DNA of 64,000 nucleotides from Pseudoglutamicibacter albus (lineage in GTDB: Bacteria; Actinomycetota; Actinomycetes; Actinomycetales; Micrococcaceae), in the NCBI RefSeq assembly GCF_022346425.1, contig NZ_JAKRCW010000006.1:80925-144924 (forward strand). The letters run 5' to 3'. The notes beneath the pieces are model-generated. The model did no database searches, was not told where the DNA came from, and saw nothing but the letters and a program-made list of their open reading frames with translations. Positions 9,207 through 18,500 of the stretch are shown here, piece by piece (the first letter of the stretch is position 1; every line of letters starts with the position of its first letter). Both the position numbers and the translations under genes were made by a program.

Positions 9207-10082
9207 TTAGCCATTCCGTGCAATATATTCGCGGGCCGCAGACAAGACGCGGTCCTTTGCTTCTTTAGCTGCTTTAAGTTCAGCCTCATGTTTGTCGATG
9301 AGCGGCTGCTGATAAGAGGCCACAAGATCGCCTAGGCGTTGGCTTGTTGAGGTCTGGTTATTGCAGCGGGCCTCAATGCTGGCAAGCCGGATACTTTCCT
9401 TCGAAGTTTGAGCGCCTTCAGACTCTAGAAGTTTCTTAGTTTCAACGGATGCCCACTCTTCAGAGTTCTTCGGAGCCGTGAGCCCCGCATCCGTGATGCA
9501 CTGAGACCACTCCTCGTGGACTCGCTTCCACTCCTCATCCTTAACCGCAGCGTTGAAAGCCTGAGTGCTCAGCTCCTCAGCCCGAGCGGAGGATTCTTGG
9601 TCTATCTCTCTGAGCGCTTCCGTTTCTGCATCTGCGTCAAAGTCCGTTTGGCATTCCTCGTAGGCTTCCTCCCAGGCCTCACCTCCCGCTGTCTCCTCTT
9701 GCTCCCAGGTCATGTCTACACTGCTGGGCATGGAACCCCACCCGTATTGGGCCGCGAATTTCTCATCCCACATGCCGAATGTGCGGTCATCGATGATCGC
9801 GTTTTCAGGACCAACAACCGAAAACTTTTGACCCTTCTTAGCCATGCATTTCGAGGTGAAGATACGTTTAGCTTGATCTACCAAGGCTTGATCTGCAGGG
9901 TCGTCGTTCTGCAGATATGCAGAAAACGGTGTGAGGATCTGGGAAGACTGTCGGTCAAGTTTTGCCCGCGCGTCCGGATCCCTACCTTCGGTACTAGCTT
10001 CCGGCCCGCCGCACGCCGCAAGCGATACGCCTAAGAACACAGTAGCGAAACCGACCAACAGCCTTTGCCCAGATTTCATCAT
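9207..10082 (-). CDS. Putative lipoprotein of unknown function in exporter operon
   Basis: A 291-residue protein with a lipoprotein signal. A hydrophobic N-terminus ends in LAAC with Cys24 as the likely lipidated residue. The rest is acidic and helical, rich in Glu, Ala and Gln, with several Trp and four Cys residues (KCMAKKG, YEECQTDF, WSQCITDAG, EARCNNQ) that could form two disulfides outside the cell. No family is recognised. It lies 47 bases upstream of the adaptor gene on the same strand, so it is probably the first gene of the three-gene exporter operon. AAGGCGG precedes the start. A role as accessory or substrate-sensing subunit is inference. Confidence 0.75.
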   Translation of the reverse strand: MMKSGQRLLVGFATVFLGVSLAACGGPEASTEGRDPDARAKLDRQSSQILTPFSAYLQNDDPADQALVDQAKRIFTSKCMAKKGQKFSVVGPENAIIDDRTFGMWDEKFAAQYGWGSMPSSVDMTWEQEETAGGEAWEEAYEECQTDFDADAETEALREIDQESSARAEELSTQAFNAAVKDEEWKRVHEEWSQCITDAGLTAPKNSEEWASVETKKLLESEGAQTSKESIRLASIEARCNNQTSTSQRLGDLVASYQQPLIDKHEAELKAAKEAKDRVLSAAREYIARNG

Positions 10083-10269
10083 TACTGTTCCGCCTTATCG
10101 TAGAGCGACACCGGTAAAGCACTGTCCTTTGTAAAACCCCTTGACAATGTAAGTTAACCTTAAACCAAGAAGTGGCGTGAGGAAAGTCACAGCAGACTCT
10201 TTTTTGCCATGTCGTCGAATGGCGTTTAGCAAAATCTCTTACTCGTCTTGCGAGAGGGGTTTGAACATA

Positions 10270-10305
10270 GAAAAGGTGGGCTCGAAGGCTATGTTCGAAC
10301 CCACC
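10270..10305 (-). terminator. Terminator of the DUF3040 gene
   Basis: A 12-bp stem with one mismatch (10275-10286 with 10294-10305) around a 7-base loop. On the minus strand it is followed by TTTTC. It lies 63 bases beyond the DUF3040 stop. The rest of the 285-base gap (10083-10367) shows no gene. Confidence 0.7.
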
Positions 10306-10367
10306 TGAAAATCTCTGGCGTGTGTGTCGGGGCCTGCCGCCTAGCGCCTGACGTTGAGAGTTGGCGC

Positions 10368-10754
10368 TTAGTTTTGGTTGTGGCGATTGTCCCAGTCTTT
10401 TTCAAGCCGCGCCATCAGGCTTTCGCCTCGCCGTTTAGTTGGCTGGCTGGGGCTTGCTGTAGTGGCTTCTTGTTCAGTCTTTCGCATTGCGAGCGCGGCA
10501 CCTGCGACCATGATCCCGAACCCTGCGATCCCCATAATCACGGTCACGATCAGCCCTGCGCTGATACCGATACCGAGCAGGAGGAGGCCCAAGCCAGCGA
10601 ATGCGATCAGCGCACCAAGCGCGATGTTGCGGGTGCTCAGCTTATTCTGCGGCGTCTGTTCAACGCGGCGCATCGTGCTCGAAAACTGTGGATCTGCGTG
10701 GAGTTGCTTCTCCATCTCAGCGAGCATGCGGCGCTCACTCTCAGATAAACCCAC
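10368..10754 (-). CDS. DUF3040 family membrane protein
   Basis: A 128-residue protein. The N-terminal MGLSESERRMLAEMEKQL is the hallmark of DUF3040, followed by two adjacent membrane segments (about 42-65 and 68-90) and a charged C-terminal tail. The family is widespread in actinobacteria and typically sits close to mraZ (Rv2169c in M. tuberculosis); its function is not established. It lies 75 bases downstream of dinB on the same strand and ends at a terminator. The protein is probably an inner-membrane component with both ends in the cytoplasm. Confidence 0.88.
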   Translation of the reverse strand: MGLSESERRMLAEMEKQLHADPQFSSTMRRVEQTPQNKLSTRNIALGALIAFAGLGLLLLGIGISAGLIVTVIMGIAGFGIMVAGAALAMRKTEQEATTASPSQPTKRRGESLMARLEKDWDNRHNQN

Positions 10755-10828
10755 GGCTTCCCCCTTCTTCGGACCACTCCTGGATTCCCATTGTACGCAG
10801 GCGGGAGCTAACAGTTCGAGCCGACTTC

Positions 10829-12145
10829 CTATCCGCCGCTACGCTTTTCTTCACCTTCACCCCCTCTCAATAACGATGCGGGGCGCACGCTGTCCTTGAA
10901 ACGCGCGTTGATCGCGTCCATCGTTTTCTCCGCTTGCGAGCCCGCAGCCCGTGCCGCAGGTCCCGTATGCTCTCTCCCGCTACGTTGTTGCATCCCACTG
11001 CGTCCGGTCGCGTTGCCTTCGCTACCACCGTGTTCACGCCCACTGTGGTCGCTGAATGCTTCTTCCCATTCGAACATGAGTTGCTCACCTTCCCATTCCG
11101 AGGCGAACTCCCCCGCCCGCACCCCGATCAAGCGGACGGGCTTCAACGGGCGTGGCAAAGCGGAAAGCAAGGATAGTGCCACTTCGCTCATAACTGAGGA
11201 AGAGTCAGTCGGGTCACTTAGGCGGCGTTGCCTCGAAACGGTCGTGAAGTCATCCCACCGGACCTTCAAACCCACAACATAGAAACGGTGCCCGGCAGCC
11301 CGGACACGCTCAGCGACTTTGAAGGACAACTCCTTGATCCAGGTACGCAAGTGCGCTTCATCCGTGACATCAACATCGAACGTGTGTTCATGAGAAATCG
11401 ATTTCTCGACCCGTTCGGTCACCACTGGGCGCGGATCGATCCCCTGCGCGAGCTTGATCAGCTCCGGCCCATGCTTACCTAGCACGCGAAGCATCCGGCG
11501 CGGATCAGCCTGTGCAACATCGCCGGCGGTCATGAGCCCTTGCGAATGCAACTTCTGCTCAGTGGCTTTACCTACCCCAAACAGCTCACCCACCGGTAAC
11601 GCTTGCATGAAACCTTCAACATCTGCAGGCGTGATCGCATACACGCCGTCCGGTTTCGCTTTATCGCTAGCCATCTTCGCCAGAAACTTATTCGGCGCAA
11701 GCCCCACCGAAGCCGGCAAACCCACCGCCTGTTTGATGCGCTCCCGCACCACCTGCGCACAATGAAACGGGTTGGCATAGTGGCGCATCACCCCGGTGAT
11801 GTCCATGAACGCCTCATCCACGCTCACCTGCTCAACCAGCGGGGTCAGATCCTTGAGAACCTCCATGACGCGCGCCGACGCTTCACCATAGGCAGAGCGT
11901 GTGGGCGGGACAATCAACGCGTGCGGAGCCATGTTTTTGGCCTGCGCTACCGGCTGCCCCGAATGCACCCCATAGGCCCGCACATCATACGAAGCAGATA
12001 GCACCACGGCTCGCGGACTGTCTTGAGACACGATGATCGGGCGGTTCTGCAAGGTAGGGTCAAGGATCCGCTCGACCGAAACAAAGAACGCATCGATATC
12101 AACGTGAGCGATCACCCGCTCCGGCCTACGCCTCGCTTCACTCAC
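10829..12145 (-). CDS. dinB: DNA polymerase IV (Y family)
   Basis: A Y-family translesion polymerase of about 438 residues. The catalytic carboxylates are in HVDIDAFFVSVE (residues 15-25) and SVDEAFMDITG (about 112), the steric-gate region reads YDVRAYGV, and helix-hairpin-helix and little-finger domains follow. The C-terminal 80 residues are a divergent tail rich in Gly, Ser and Arg; I see no clear beta-clamp motif in it. GTG 12145 is preferred because GGAGGTGG lies upstream; an ATG at 12163 would add six residues. The protein copies damaged DNA with low fidelity. Confidence 0.93.
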   Translation of the reverse strand: MSEARRRPERVIAHVDIDAFFVSVERILDPTLQNRPIIVSQDSPRAVVLSASYDVRAYGVHSGQPVAQAKNMAPHALIVPPTRSAYGEASARVMEVLKDLTPLVEQVSVDEAFMDITGVMRHYANPFHCAQVVRERIKQAVGLPASVGLAPNKFLAKMASDKAKPDGVYAITPADVEGFMQALPVGELFGVGKATEQKLHSQGLMTAGDVAQADPRRMLRVLGKHGPELIKLAQGIDPRPVVTERVEKSISHEHTFDVDVTDEAHLRTWIKELSFKVAERVRAAGHRFYVVGLKVRWDDFTTVSRQRRLSDPTDSSSVMSEVALSLLSALPRPLKPVRLIGVRAGEFASEWEGEQLMFEWEEAFSDHSGREHGGSEGNATGRSGMQQRSGREHTGPAARAAGSQAEKTMDAINARFKDSVRPASLLRGGEGEEKRSGG

Positions 12146-12253
12146 CCGGCAACCACCTCCCATCAGTTCAGTACCTCACCTGGCCGCCCCGCTCCGCCTC
12201 GACAGGCGGCGGGACAGGCCCGCGTAAGAACCGCGCGTCGCTAGAATGGTGAC

Positions 12254-13369
12254 ATGACTGATTCTACGAAGGCATCCCTGGCAGGCTTGAGCCCAGACAC
12301 CTCGCCCGAGCGCATCAGCGCGCTCTTCCGCGACGCCATCGAAGAACACGTCAAAACCTTCTTTGAACAGCAACGCCAAGACCTCACCCGCGTGAGCCCC
12401 CGCACTAACGATTTGATCGATGCGATCAGCGCTCTCAGCTCAGGCGGTAAGCGGCTCCGCCCCATTTTCGCGCTGTGGGGGGCACTCGCTGCGGGAGGCA
12501 GCCCAGATGATGAACGCCTCCTCACCCTAGGCACCTCACTTGAGCTGTTCCAGGCCGCCGCGCTCATCCATGACGACATCATCGACCATTCAGACACCCG
12601 CCGCCGCCAGCCCGCGGTGCATCGCAAACTTGAGGCGCTGCACCGGGACAACGGGTGGAACCGTTCGGCCTCAGAGTTCGGTATTGCAGGCGCGATCCTC
12701 GCAGGTGACATCGCGCTGGCCTTAAGCGAAACCCTCTTCAACCGTGCAGAAGCCGGGCCTACTGCTCGTGAGCTCTTCGACGAGATGCGCACCCAGGTCA
12801 TGGCGGGCCAATACCTCGACGTCTTAGCTGAGCAAACCGGCTCCCAGCTCTCCCCCAATGAGGCGGCGGAGAACTCCTGGACGATCGTGACGTATAAAGC
12901 GGCCCGCTATTCCGCCGAAAAGCCAACCCTGCTCGGTGCCGCACTGGCCGGTGCGGATCAAGAACTCCTCGACGGGCTGTCCGATTTCTCCCTGCCGGCA
13001 GGGCAAGCGTTCCAGCTGCGCGACGACGAACTCGGCGTCTTCGGCGACCCAGCCCAAACCGGTAAGCCTGCCGGAGACGATATCCGCGAAGGCAAACGCA
13101 CCCTGCTCATCGCGTTGACCCGCCAACGGGTCGATACCGAACAGCAAGCCTGGCTCGAATCCGTCCTGGGCCGCAATGACCTCGATGACGCCACGATCGA
13201 AAAGGTGCGCGAACTGATCCGCGGCTCCGGTGCAGCAGAAGAACACGCCAGCCAGATCGATGCGCTCTACAACCAAGCGATGAACGCACTCGATGGCCTC
13301 GACATCCCAACCCAAGCCCGCGAAGGGCTACGCTCGGTCGCATCCGCGGCAGTCCGCCGCCACGCCTAA
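12254..13369 (+). CDS. Polyprenyl diphosphate synthase
   Basis: A 371-residue all-helical prenyltransferase of the trans-isoprenyl (IspA/GGPPS) family. The first aspartate-rich motif is DDIID (about residue 106) and the second is the DDELG variant (about 256). Lys and Arg residues for diphosphate binding (GGKRLRP) lie near residue 75. It condenses isopentenyl diphosphate with an allylic primer, most likely to geranylgeranyl or longer chains for carotenoid, menaquinone or glycolipid synthesis. In M. tuberculosis the neighbouring idsA2 also sits next to Rv2175c. The exact chain length cannot be read from the sequence. Confidence 0.9.
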   Translation: MTDSTKASLAGLSPDTSPERISALFRDAIEEHVKTFFEQQRQDLTRVSPRTNDLIDAISALSSGGKRLRPIFALWGALAAGGSPDDERLLTLGTSLELFQAAALIHDDIIDHSDTRRRQPAVHRKLEALHRDNGWNRSASEFGIAGAILAGDIALALSETLFNRAEAGPTARELFDEMRTQVMAGQYLDVLAEQTGSQLSPNEAAENSWTIVTYKAARYSAEKPTLLGAALAGADQELLDGLSDFSLPAGQAFQLRDDELGVFGDPAQTGKPAGDDIREGKRTLLIALTRQRVDTEQQAWLESVLGRNDLDDATIEKVRELIRGSGAAEEHASQIDALYNQAMNALDGLDIPTQAREGLRSVASAAVRRHA

Positions 13370-13392
13370 CAGCGCCGCTGCGCGCTTCAGTT

Positions 13393-13419
13393 CTACGAGT
13401 CAGCGACCTACGAGTCAGC
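13393..13419. repeat. Two copies of a 12-bp direct repeat between convergent genes
   Basis: CTACGAGTCAGC occurs at 13393-13404 and 13408-13419, a 15-base period, in the 91-base gap between the convergent prenyl synthase and Rv2175c-type genes. No terminator-grade hairpin is evident here. No function is assigned. Confidence 0.4.
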
Positions 13420-13460
13420 TCAACGTCACTACTCAACTCAGCTGAGCTGCCCGGTGGCTA

Positions 13461-13871
13461 CTACCAGGCCAGGGCTGATGCGCGGCGGCGAATCTCGCTC
13501 TTGCGCCCTGCTTCCAGCGCATCCATGGGGCTGCCTGGCAAAGTCTCGTCCTCCGTGAATAGCCACGCGATGAGCTCTTCGTCGCTGTATCCGGCATCGG
13601 TGAGCACCTGAATGGTGCCCTTGAGCGAATCTAGGGGCACTCCATCGCGGAAGAAACGTGCCGGAATCTTCTTAACACCACGCTCTCCGATGGGAACAGC
13701 GAGGATCGCGCGAACATCGAGCAAGCGACGCAGCTCGCGCACATCAAGACCGGTGGACTCAACAAGGTCCGGGACGGTCGTCCACTCGCCTACCAGCGTT
13801 TCAAGGTCCTGTTCGCCGTGCGGCGCCTGATGATTCTGTACTGAATTCTGCACACCACCACTGTGGCACAC
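13461..13871 (-). CDS. Rv2175c family DNA-binding protein
   Basis: A 136-residue protein with an N-terminal winged helix-turn-helix (about 25-75, VPDLVESTGLDVRELRRLL) and the conserved stretch VPIGERGVKKIPARFF (about 80-95). Rv2175c of M. tuberculosis binds DNA and is phosphorylated by the neighbouring kinase PknL; no kinase gene is visible here. The start is uncertain: GTG 13871 gives the full length, GTG 13853 would remove six residues, and neither has a strong ribosome-binding site. It is convergent with the prenyl synthase gene and divergent from the LysM/transglycosylase gene. Confidence 0.85.
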   Translation of the reverse strand: MCHSGGVQNSVQNHQAPHGEQDLETLVGEWTTVPDLVESTGLDVRELRRLLDVRAILAVPIGERGVKKIPARFFRDGVPLDSLKGTIQVLTDAGYSDEELIAWLFTEDETLPGSPMDALEAGRKSEIRRRASALAW

Positions 13872-13990
13872 ACTCGCCCAAGGAGTGTTGTTTTCCGCGA
13901 TCCGGGGCCCTGTGTTGTCGTGGCGAAGCCTGCGATGTCGCGACCACGCCTATGCCGCCGCACTCAAGCTTCCCTCACCATTACACATGA

Positions 13991-14008
13991 GTCACACCAG
14001 TCACATTT
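13991..14008 (+). promoter_or_regulatory. Tandem MtrA-like boxes upstream of cell-wall hydrolase gene
   Basis: GTCACACCA and GTCACATTT form two adjacent 9-mers. M. tuberculosis MtrA is known to bind direct 9-mer repeats of the type GTCACAgcg. A third copy, GTCACATTTGC, lies at 14110-14120 and repeats 14000-14010 exactly over 11 bases. A mtrA gene lies in this window (33749-34429). The function is inferred from motif, spacing and target type. Confidence 0.6.
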
Positions 14009-14072
14009 GCCTCAGTCGCCACTTTTCTAACTTGTATCACAGGTACCTCTTGAGAAACTTTTACAACTTGGG

Positions 14073-14102
14073 TTTACATTAGGAACTTTGTTCTTGTACA
14101 TT
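14073..14102 (+). promoter_or_regulatory. Candidate promoter of the LysM/transglycosylase gene
   Basis: TTTACA (14073-14078), an 18-base spacer, then TACATT (14097-14102). This would start transcription near 14109 and give a leader of about 150 bases. The leader holds a small hairpin (CTGCACGATGCAG) but no riboswitch class that I recognise. The 388-base gap 13872-14259 holds no gene. Confidence 0.4.
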
Positions 14103-14259
14103 CACAGATGTCACATTTGCATCACGGTGTTGCCTGCGGGATAACAAAACAGCAACTGCTGAACCCGGGAGCTGCCCCTCCTGCCTTCTCGCGGATACCA
14201 CCTGCACGATGCAGAGAACAGTGCAGTAAGTAAGTCCCCACAACGTGAGGTCAGCAATC

Positions 14260-15411
14260 ATGGCTCCAACGCCTCCGCGCCGCACAGCCGTCAATGGCGC
14301 TATCGCCACGGCGGCCCTGCCCATCATCACCCTCTCGACCCTCGGCTCCCTCGCGGGAACCGCTCACGCAAGCAACACCCCGGCATTCAAGCCGACGGTG
14401 CGTCCCGCAGCAGTCCCAACGCCAGCCAACGTCGCAGAAGCAAAGGCGCGCACCGCAACACTGGTTGCGGCGGCCAAACCGAAAGCCAAGACCGTCACTG
14501 TTAAGGCCGGCGACACCGTGTGGGGCCTTGCATCCCGGCACGGCGTACCCGTGGAGCAGGTTCTGCGCCTGAACAAGCTCAAGGCCTCGTCTTTGATCTT
14601 CCCGGGCCAGAAGTTGACCATCAGCCGAGGTGCGAGCCTCCCTAAGCCGGGCGTTCAGAAGTCAAAGCCAGCAGGTAAGAAGCAGGCCACTCGCAAGGCA
14701 CGGTCAACACGCGCCGGCTCTGCAGTTAAGACCTACACGGTGCGGGCGGGCGACACCCTCTCAGCCATCGCTTCCAAGAACGGCGTGAGCCTCGCCACCA
14801 TCTTCCGCGCCAACAACATGGGCGCCTCCACAATCATCTACCCGGGCCAGAAGATCAAGCTCAGCGGCACCGCGTCCGCCCCAAAGACCGCCGCGAGGAC
14901 CGCGTCGAAGACCACCAAGCGGGCGGCAAACAACTCGTTGGTCTCCAATAAGTTCCTGCACTACACCTACGATGCGCAGACGCACGCCAACGCCAACGCA
15001 TCCAAGCGCACACTGTTTGCGCGCCAGGTGCCTTCCCGCGCTCAGATGCGGCAGATCGTCGCCGACACGGCAGTCCGCTATGGCGTGGACCCACGATTGG
15101 CCCTGGCACATGCACAAATCGAATCCGGCTTTGATGCCCGCGCTGTGTCCCCTGCTAACGCTGTCGGCACCATGCAGGTTCTGCCATCCACCGCTAAATG
15201 GATGGGCAACACGATCGGCCGTCAGCTGGATCCGCTCGACCCGCACGACAACGTCACCGCCGGGGTCCTGTTCATCAAGTACCTGCACAACAATGCGGAC
15301 AACCGCGACCAAGCCATCGGCGCCTACTACCAGGGCCTCGCCGGCATCAAGCGGTACGGAATGTACGCAGACACCAGGGACTACGTCCGCAAAGTCCGCG
15401 CGTTCATGTAA
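14260..15411 (+). CDS. Secreted LysM lytic transglycosylase
   Basis: A 383-residue exported wall hydrolase. A signal peptide ends near the AHAS region (about residue 33). Two LysM domains (about 77-125 and 156-205) share the pattern AGDTxxxIASxxG. A C-terminal SLT/goose-lysozyme-like domain (about 262-383) carries the catalytic-type Glu in AHAQIESGFD (about 287) and AVGTMQVLP. LysM binds GlcNAc in peptidoglycan, and the SLT domain cleaves the MurNAc-GlcNAc bond. The ATG at 14260 has GTGAGG 9 bases upstream; an in-frame GTG at 14245 is part of that ribosome-binding site. MtrA-like boxes upstream suggest control by MtrA. It probably acts in wall turnover or daughter-cell separation. Confidence 0.9.
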   Translation: MAPTPPRRTAVNGAIATAALPIITLSTLGSLAGTAHASNTPAFKPTVRPAAVPTPANVAEAKARTATLVAAAKPKAKTVTVKAGDTVWGLASRHGVPVEQVLRLNKLKASSLIFPGQKLTISRGASLPKPGVQKSKPAGKKQATRKARSTRAGSAVKTYTVRAGDTLSAIASKNGVSLATIFRANNMGASTIIYPGQKIKLSGTASAPKTAARTASKTTKRAANNSLVSNKFLHYTYDAQTHANANASKRTLFARQVPSRAQMRQIVADTAVRYGVDPRLALAHAQIESGFDARAVSPANAVGTMQVLPSTAKWMGNTIGRQLDPLDPHDNVTAGVLFIKYLHNNADNRDQAIGAYYQGLAGIKRYGMYADTRDYVRKVRAFM

Positions 15412-15474
15412 CAAGCACGGGGCTCATGACTCGGCGTCTATGGAACGGACGCAAGCATGGGGCCCCACCAAGCC

Positions 15475-15515
15475 AACTGGGGCGGTAGATCCGGGGAAGA
15501 TCAACCGCCCCAGTT
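15475..15515 (+). terminator. Hairpin terminator of the transglycosylase gene
   Basis: A perfect 12-bp stem (15475-15486 with 15504-15515) with a 17-base loop, 64 bases after the stop. There is no clear T run after it, so termination may rely on the next hairpin as well. Confidence 0.6.
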
Positions 15516-15537
15516 GCCTTAACGGGCACAATAAAAC

Positions 15538-15573
15538 TGGGCGTGGCCAGCGAATACTCGCTGGCCACGCCCA
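15538..15573 (-). terminator. Terminator of the glutamate dehydrogenase gene
   Basis: A perfect 16-bp GC-rich stem (15538-15553 with 15558-15573) with loop ATAC. On the minus strand it is followed by GTTTTATT. It lies 24 bases after the dehydrogenase stop and could also stop plus-strand transcripts. Confidence 0.85.
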
Positions 15574-15596
15574 ACACACGCCTGCCGGAACTAGCT

Positions 15597-18500
15597 TCAG
15601 CGGCCGATCATCGAACGCAAGGTTCGTGTAGCCACCAACAACGGAGCCATCTGGCCGCCGCCTACCTCACGCACCGCATCAAGCTGTTCGTGCGCCCGCT
15701 CAATCCGGCCAGCATCACGCTGCTCCCACGCAACCACACGAGCCTGCGCGGCAGACAGCTCCACGCCATCCGCATCGCTAGCGTCCGGTGATTCGGTGCC
15801 CTCCGTCTCTTCTAGAACCGCGCGGGTCAAACCAAGCACCGCGGCGTAAAGGTCATCACGCAGTGAGCTGCGCGCCAACGCTTCCCACCGTGAAGAGCGC
15901 GGCAACTGGCTGATCTGCGAGAGCAGATCGTCCACTCCGTAACGCTCATACACCGCGTAATAGACCTCAGCGGCTTCCTCGAGCTCCCACTCGCCCGTTG
16001 ACGCCAACGCGGTGATATCCAGCAACGTGTAGGACTCAAAGTCCAAGCTATGCCGCTGCGCGAGCTCCTCAGGGAGCCCCGCCTCAACATCGCGTTCGAA
16101 CCATGCACGTGTACGTTGGGCATCCACGCCACACAGCATGCCCGGCAGACCCTCACGCAACCGAGCCACAGGATCAGCGAACTTCGCAAGGATCTCATCA
16201 ACTGAACTATCCAGAGCCTCGTGCTCCAGAACCCACCGCGTCACACGATCCAGAAGCCGCCGCAAATCCACGTGCAACTGCAGCCACTGTTCATCATCGA
16301 TCGTTGCCGGCAACTGGGCGATCGCTTCAACCTGCTCAGCGATACCGTAGACCTCGTCCATCGCTAAGAAAGCCCGAGCCAGACGCGCCGCGTCCGCACC
16401 CGTCTCCTCCATCGCACGGAACGCATACGTCACGCCACCGATGTTCACGATGCGGTTAGCGACCATCGTCGCGATGATCTCACGGCGCAACGGATGCGCG
16501 GCGAGCGCTTCAGGGAAACGTTCAACCAGCTGAGGAGGGAAATACGCTTCCAGGACCTTCTGCATGGCAGGGTCCTCCGGCAGATCAGAATCCACCAGAG
16601 CATCGATCAGCTGCATCTTGGTGTAGGCAACCACCACGGATGTTTCAGGGGTCGTTAGCCCCTCGCCACCCTGCCTACGAGCAGCGAACTCATCCGAGCT
16701 CGGCAGGTCTTCAAGCGCACGGTCAAGATCAACCGATTCTTCAAGGAGGCCCATCAGACGTTCATAGGCCGGCGCGAATTCAACCGCGACACCCCGCTCA
16801 GCAGCGAGCAAAACATTCTGCGCCTTATTCGTAGCCAACACGGCGTCGGCGACATTGTCAGTCATCTCTGCCAACAACGCCGGCCGGTCCTCAAACGCTA
16901 GACGACCATCACGGACCGCGCCGTCCATCAGAATCTTGATGTTAACCTCGCGGTCCGAAGACTCAACACCGCCCGAGTTATCGATCGCGTCAGTGTTATT
17001 GACCGTCCCCGCGCGTTGCGCGGCCTCAACACGGCCTGCCTGAGTGAAACCGAGGTTACCGCCCTCAACCACCACGCGAGCCCGCAGTTGCGAACCATTG
17101 ACACGGATCGCATCGTTAGCGCGATCCCCCACGTCAGCGTTCGTCTCCGATTCGGCCTTCACGTACGTGCCAACGCCACCGTTATAGATCAAATCAACCG
17201 GGGCCATCAGCACGGCCCGAATCAGTTCCTGCGGAGTCAGCTCCCGCACATCGGAAGCAAGGCCGAGTACCTCACGCATCTGATCGGTGACCGAAACCGA
17301 CTTAGCGGAACGCGAGAACACGCCACCGCCTGAGCTGATCAAGTCAGGGTTATAGTCCTGCCACGAAGAACGAGGCGTGTTATACAGACGCACCCGCTCC
17401 TCAAACGAAACTTTCGGATCCGGATTCGGGTCAATGAACACGTCACGGTGATCAAACGCGGCAACCAACTTCGCGTGCTCGGTACGCATCAAACCGTTAC
17501 CGAACACGTCCCCCGACATGTCACCGATACCGATCATCGTGAAGTCCTCAGACTGCACATCCGTACCCAGCGTCTTGAAATGACGCTTAGCCGACTCCCA
17601 CGCGCCACGGGCCGTAATACCCATCGCCTTGTGGTCATAACCAACCGAGCCGCCAGATGCGAACGCATCGCCGAGCCAGAAACCACGCTCAGCGGAAATC
17701 TCGTTAGCGGTATCCGAAAACGCCGCCGTCCCCTTATCCGCGGCGACCACCAGATACGGGTCATCCCCATCGTGAGCAACAACCCGTTCAGGGTGAACCA
17801 CCGAACGCGAGCCATCATCGGCGTACTCATAGTTATCCGTAATATCCAACAAGCTACGGATGAACTCCTGATACGCCGCCCGGCCAGCCTCAACCCAAGC
17901 ACCACGATCCACAGCAGGATCAGGCAACTGTTTAGCGAAGAAACCGCCCTTAGCACCCGCAGGCACGATCACGGCGTTCTTGACAGCTTGGGCCTTCACC
18001 AGACCGAGAACCTCCGTACGGAAATCCTCCTCACGGTCCGACCAACGCAAGCCGCCCCGGGCGACCTCACCAAAACGCAAATGCACACCCGCAACACGCG
18101 GGGAATCAACCCAGATCTCACGGAACGGACGCGGCATCGGAGCGAAACCCAACTCACCCGTTGCGATCTTCAACGCGACAGTAGGTTTGCCCTGATACGC
18201 GTTCGTGCGCAACGTGGCACCCATCGCATCACGCATACGTCGAATCCACGCATCCGCATCCAAGGTCGCAACATCATCCAACGCCACTGCAAGCGCATCG
18301 CGGGCATCCTGCTGGCCCTGCTCACGATCACCCGCGAAATCCGGATCAAAACGCGCCTCAAATAAGCCCAATAGCGCAGCCGTCACCGCCGGATACCGCA
18401 GCAAAGTGGCGGCCGCGAAATCAACACTGTTCATCGAGCCGCACTGGCGCAGATACTGGACATAAGCACGGAAAATCGCGACCTGATGCCAGTTGAGGCC

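Noticed and set aside
10141..10170. TTGACA on the plus strand as a promoter
   Set aside because: No acceptable -10 element at 15-19 bases and no plus-strand gene downstream.
14100..14260. Possible c-di-AMP (ydaO-type) riboswitch before the LysM/transglycosylase gene
   Set aside because: GAACCCGGGAGCT vaguely recalls the 3' conserved block, but the GGGGAACCC and GGGTGAAT blocks and the GCTAACxxCGTAGGC block are absent.
17448..18365. 305-codon plus-strand frame inside glutamate dehydrogenase
   Set aside because: Antisense to a strongly conserved enzyme; Thr/Arg/His-rich composition is typical of such shadows.
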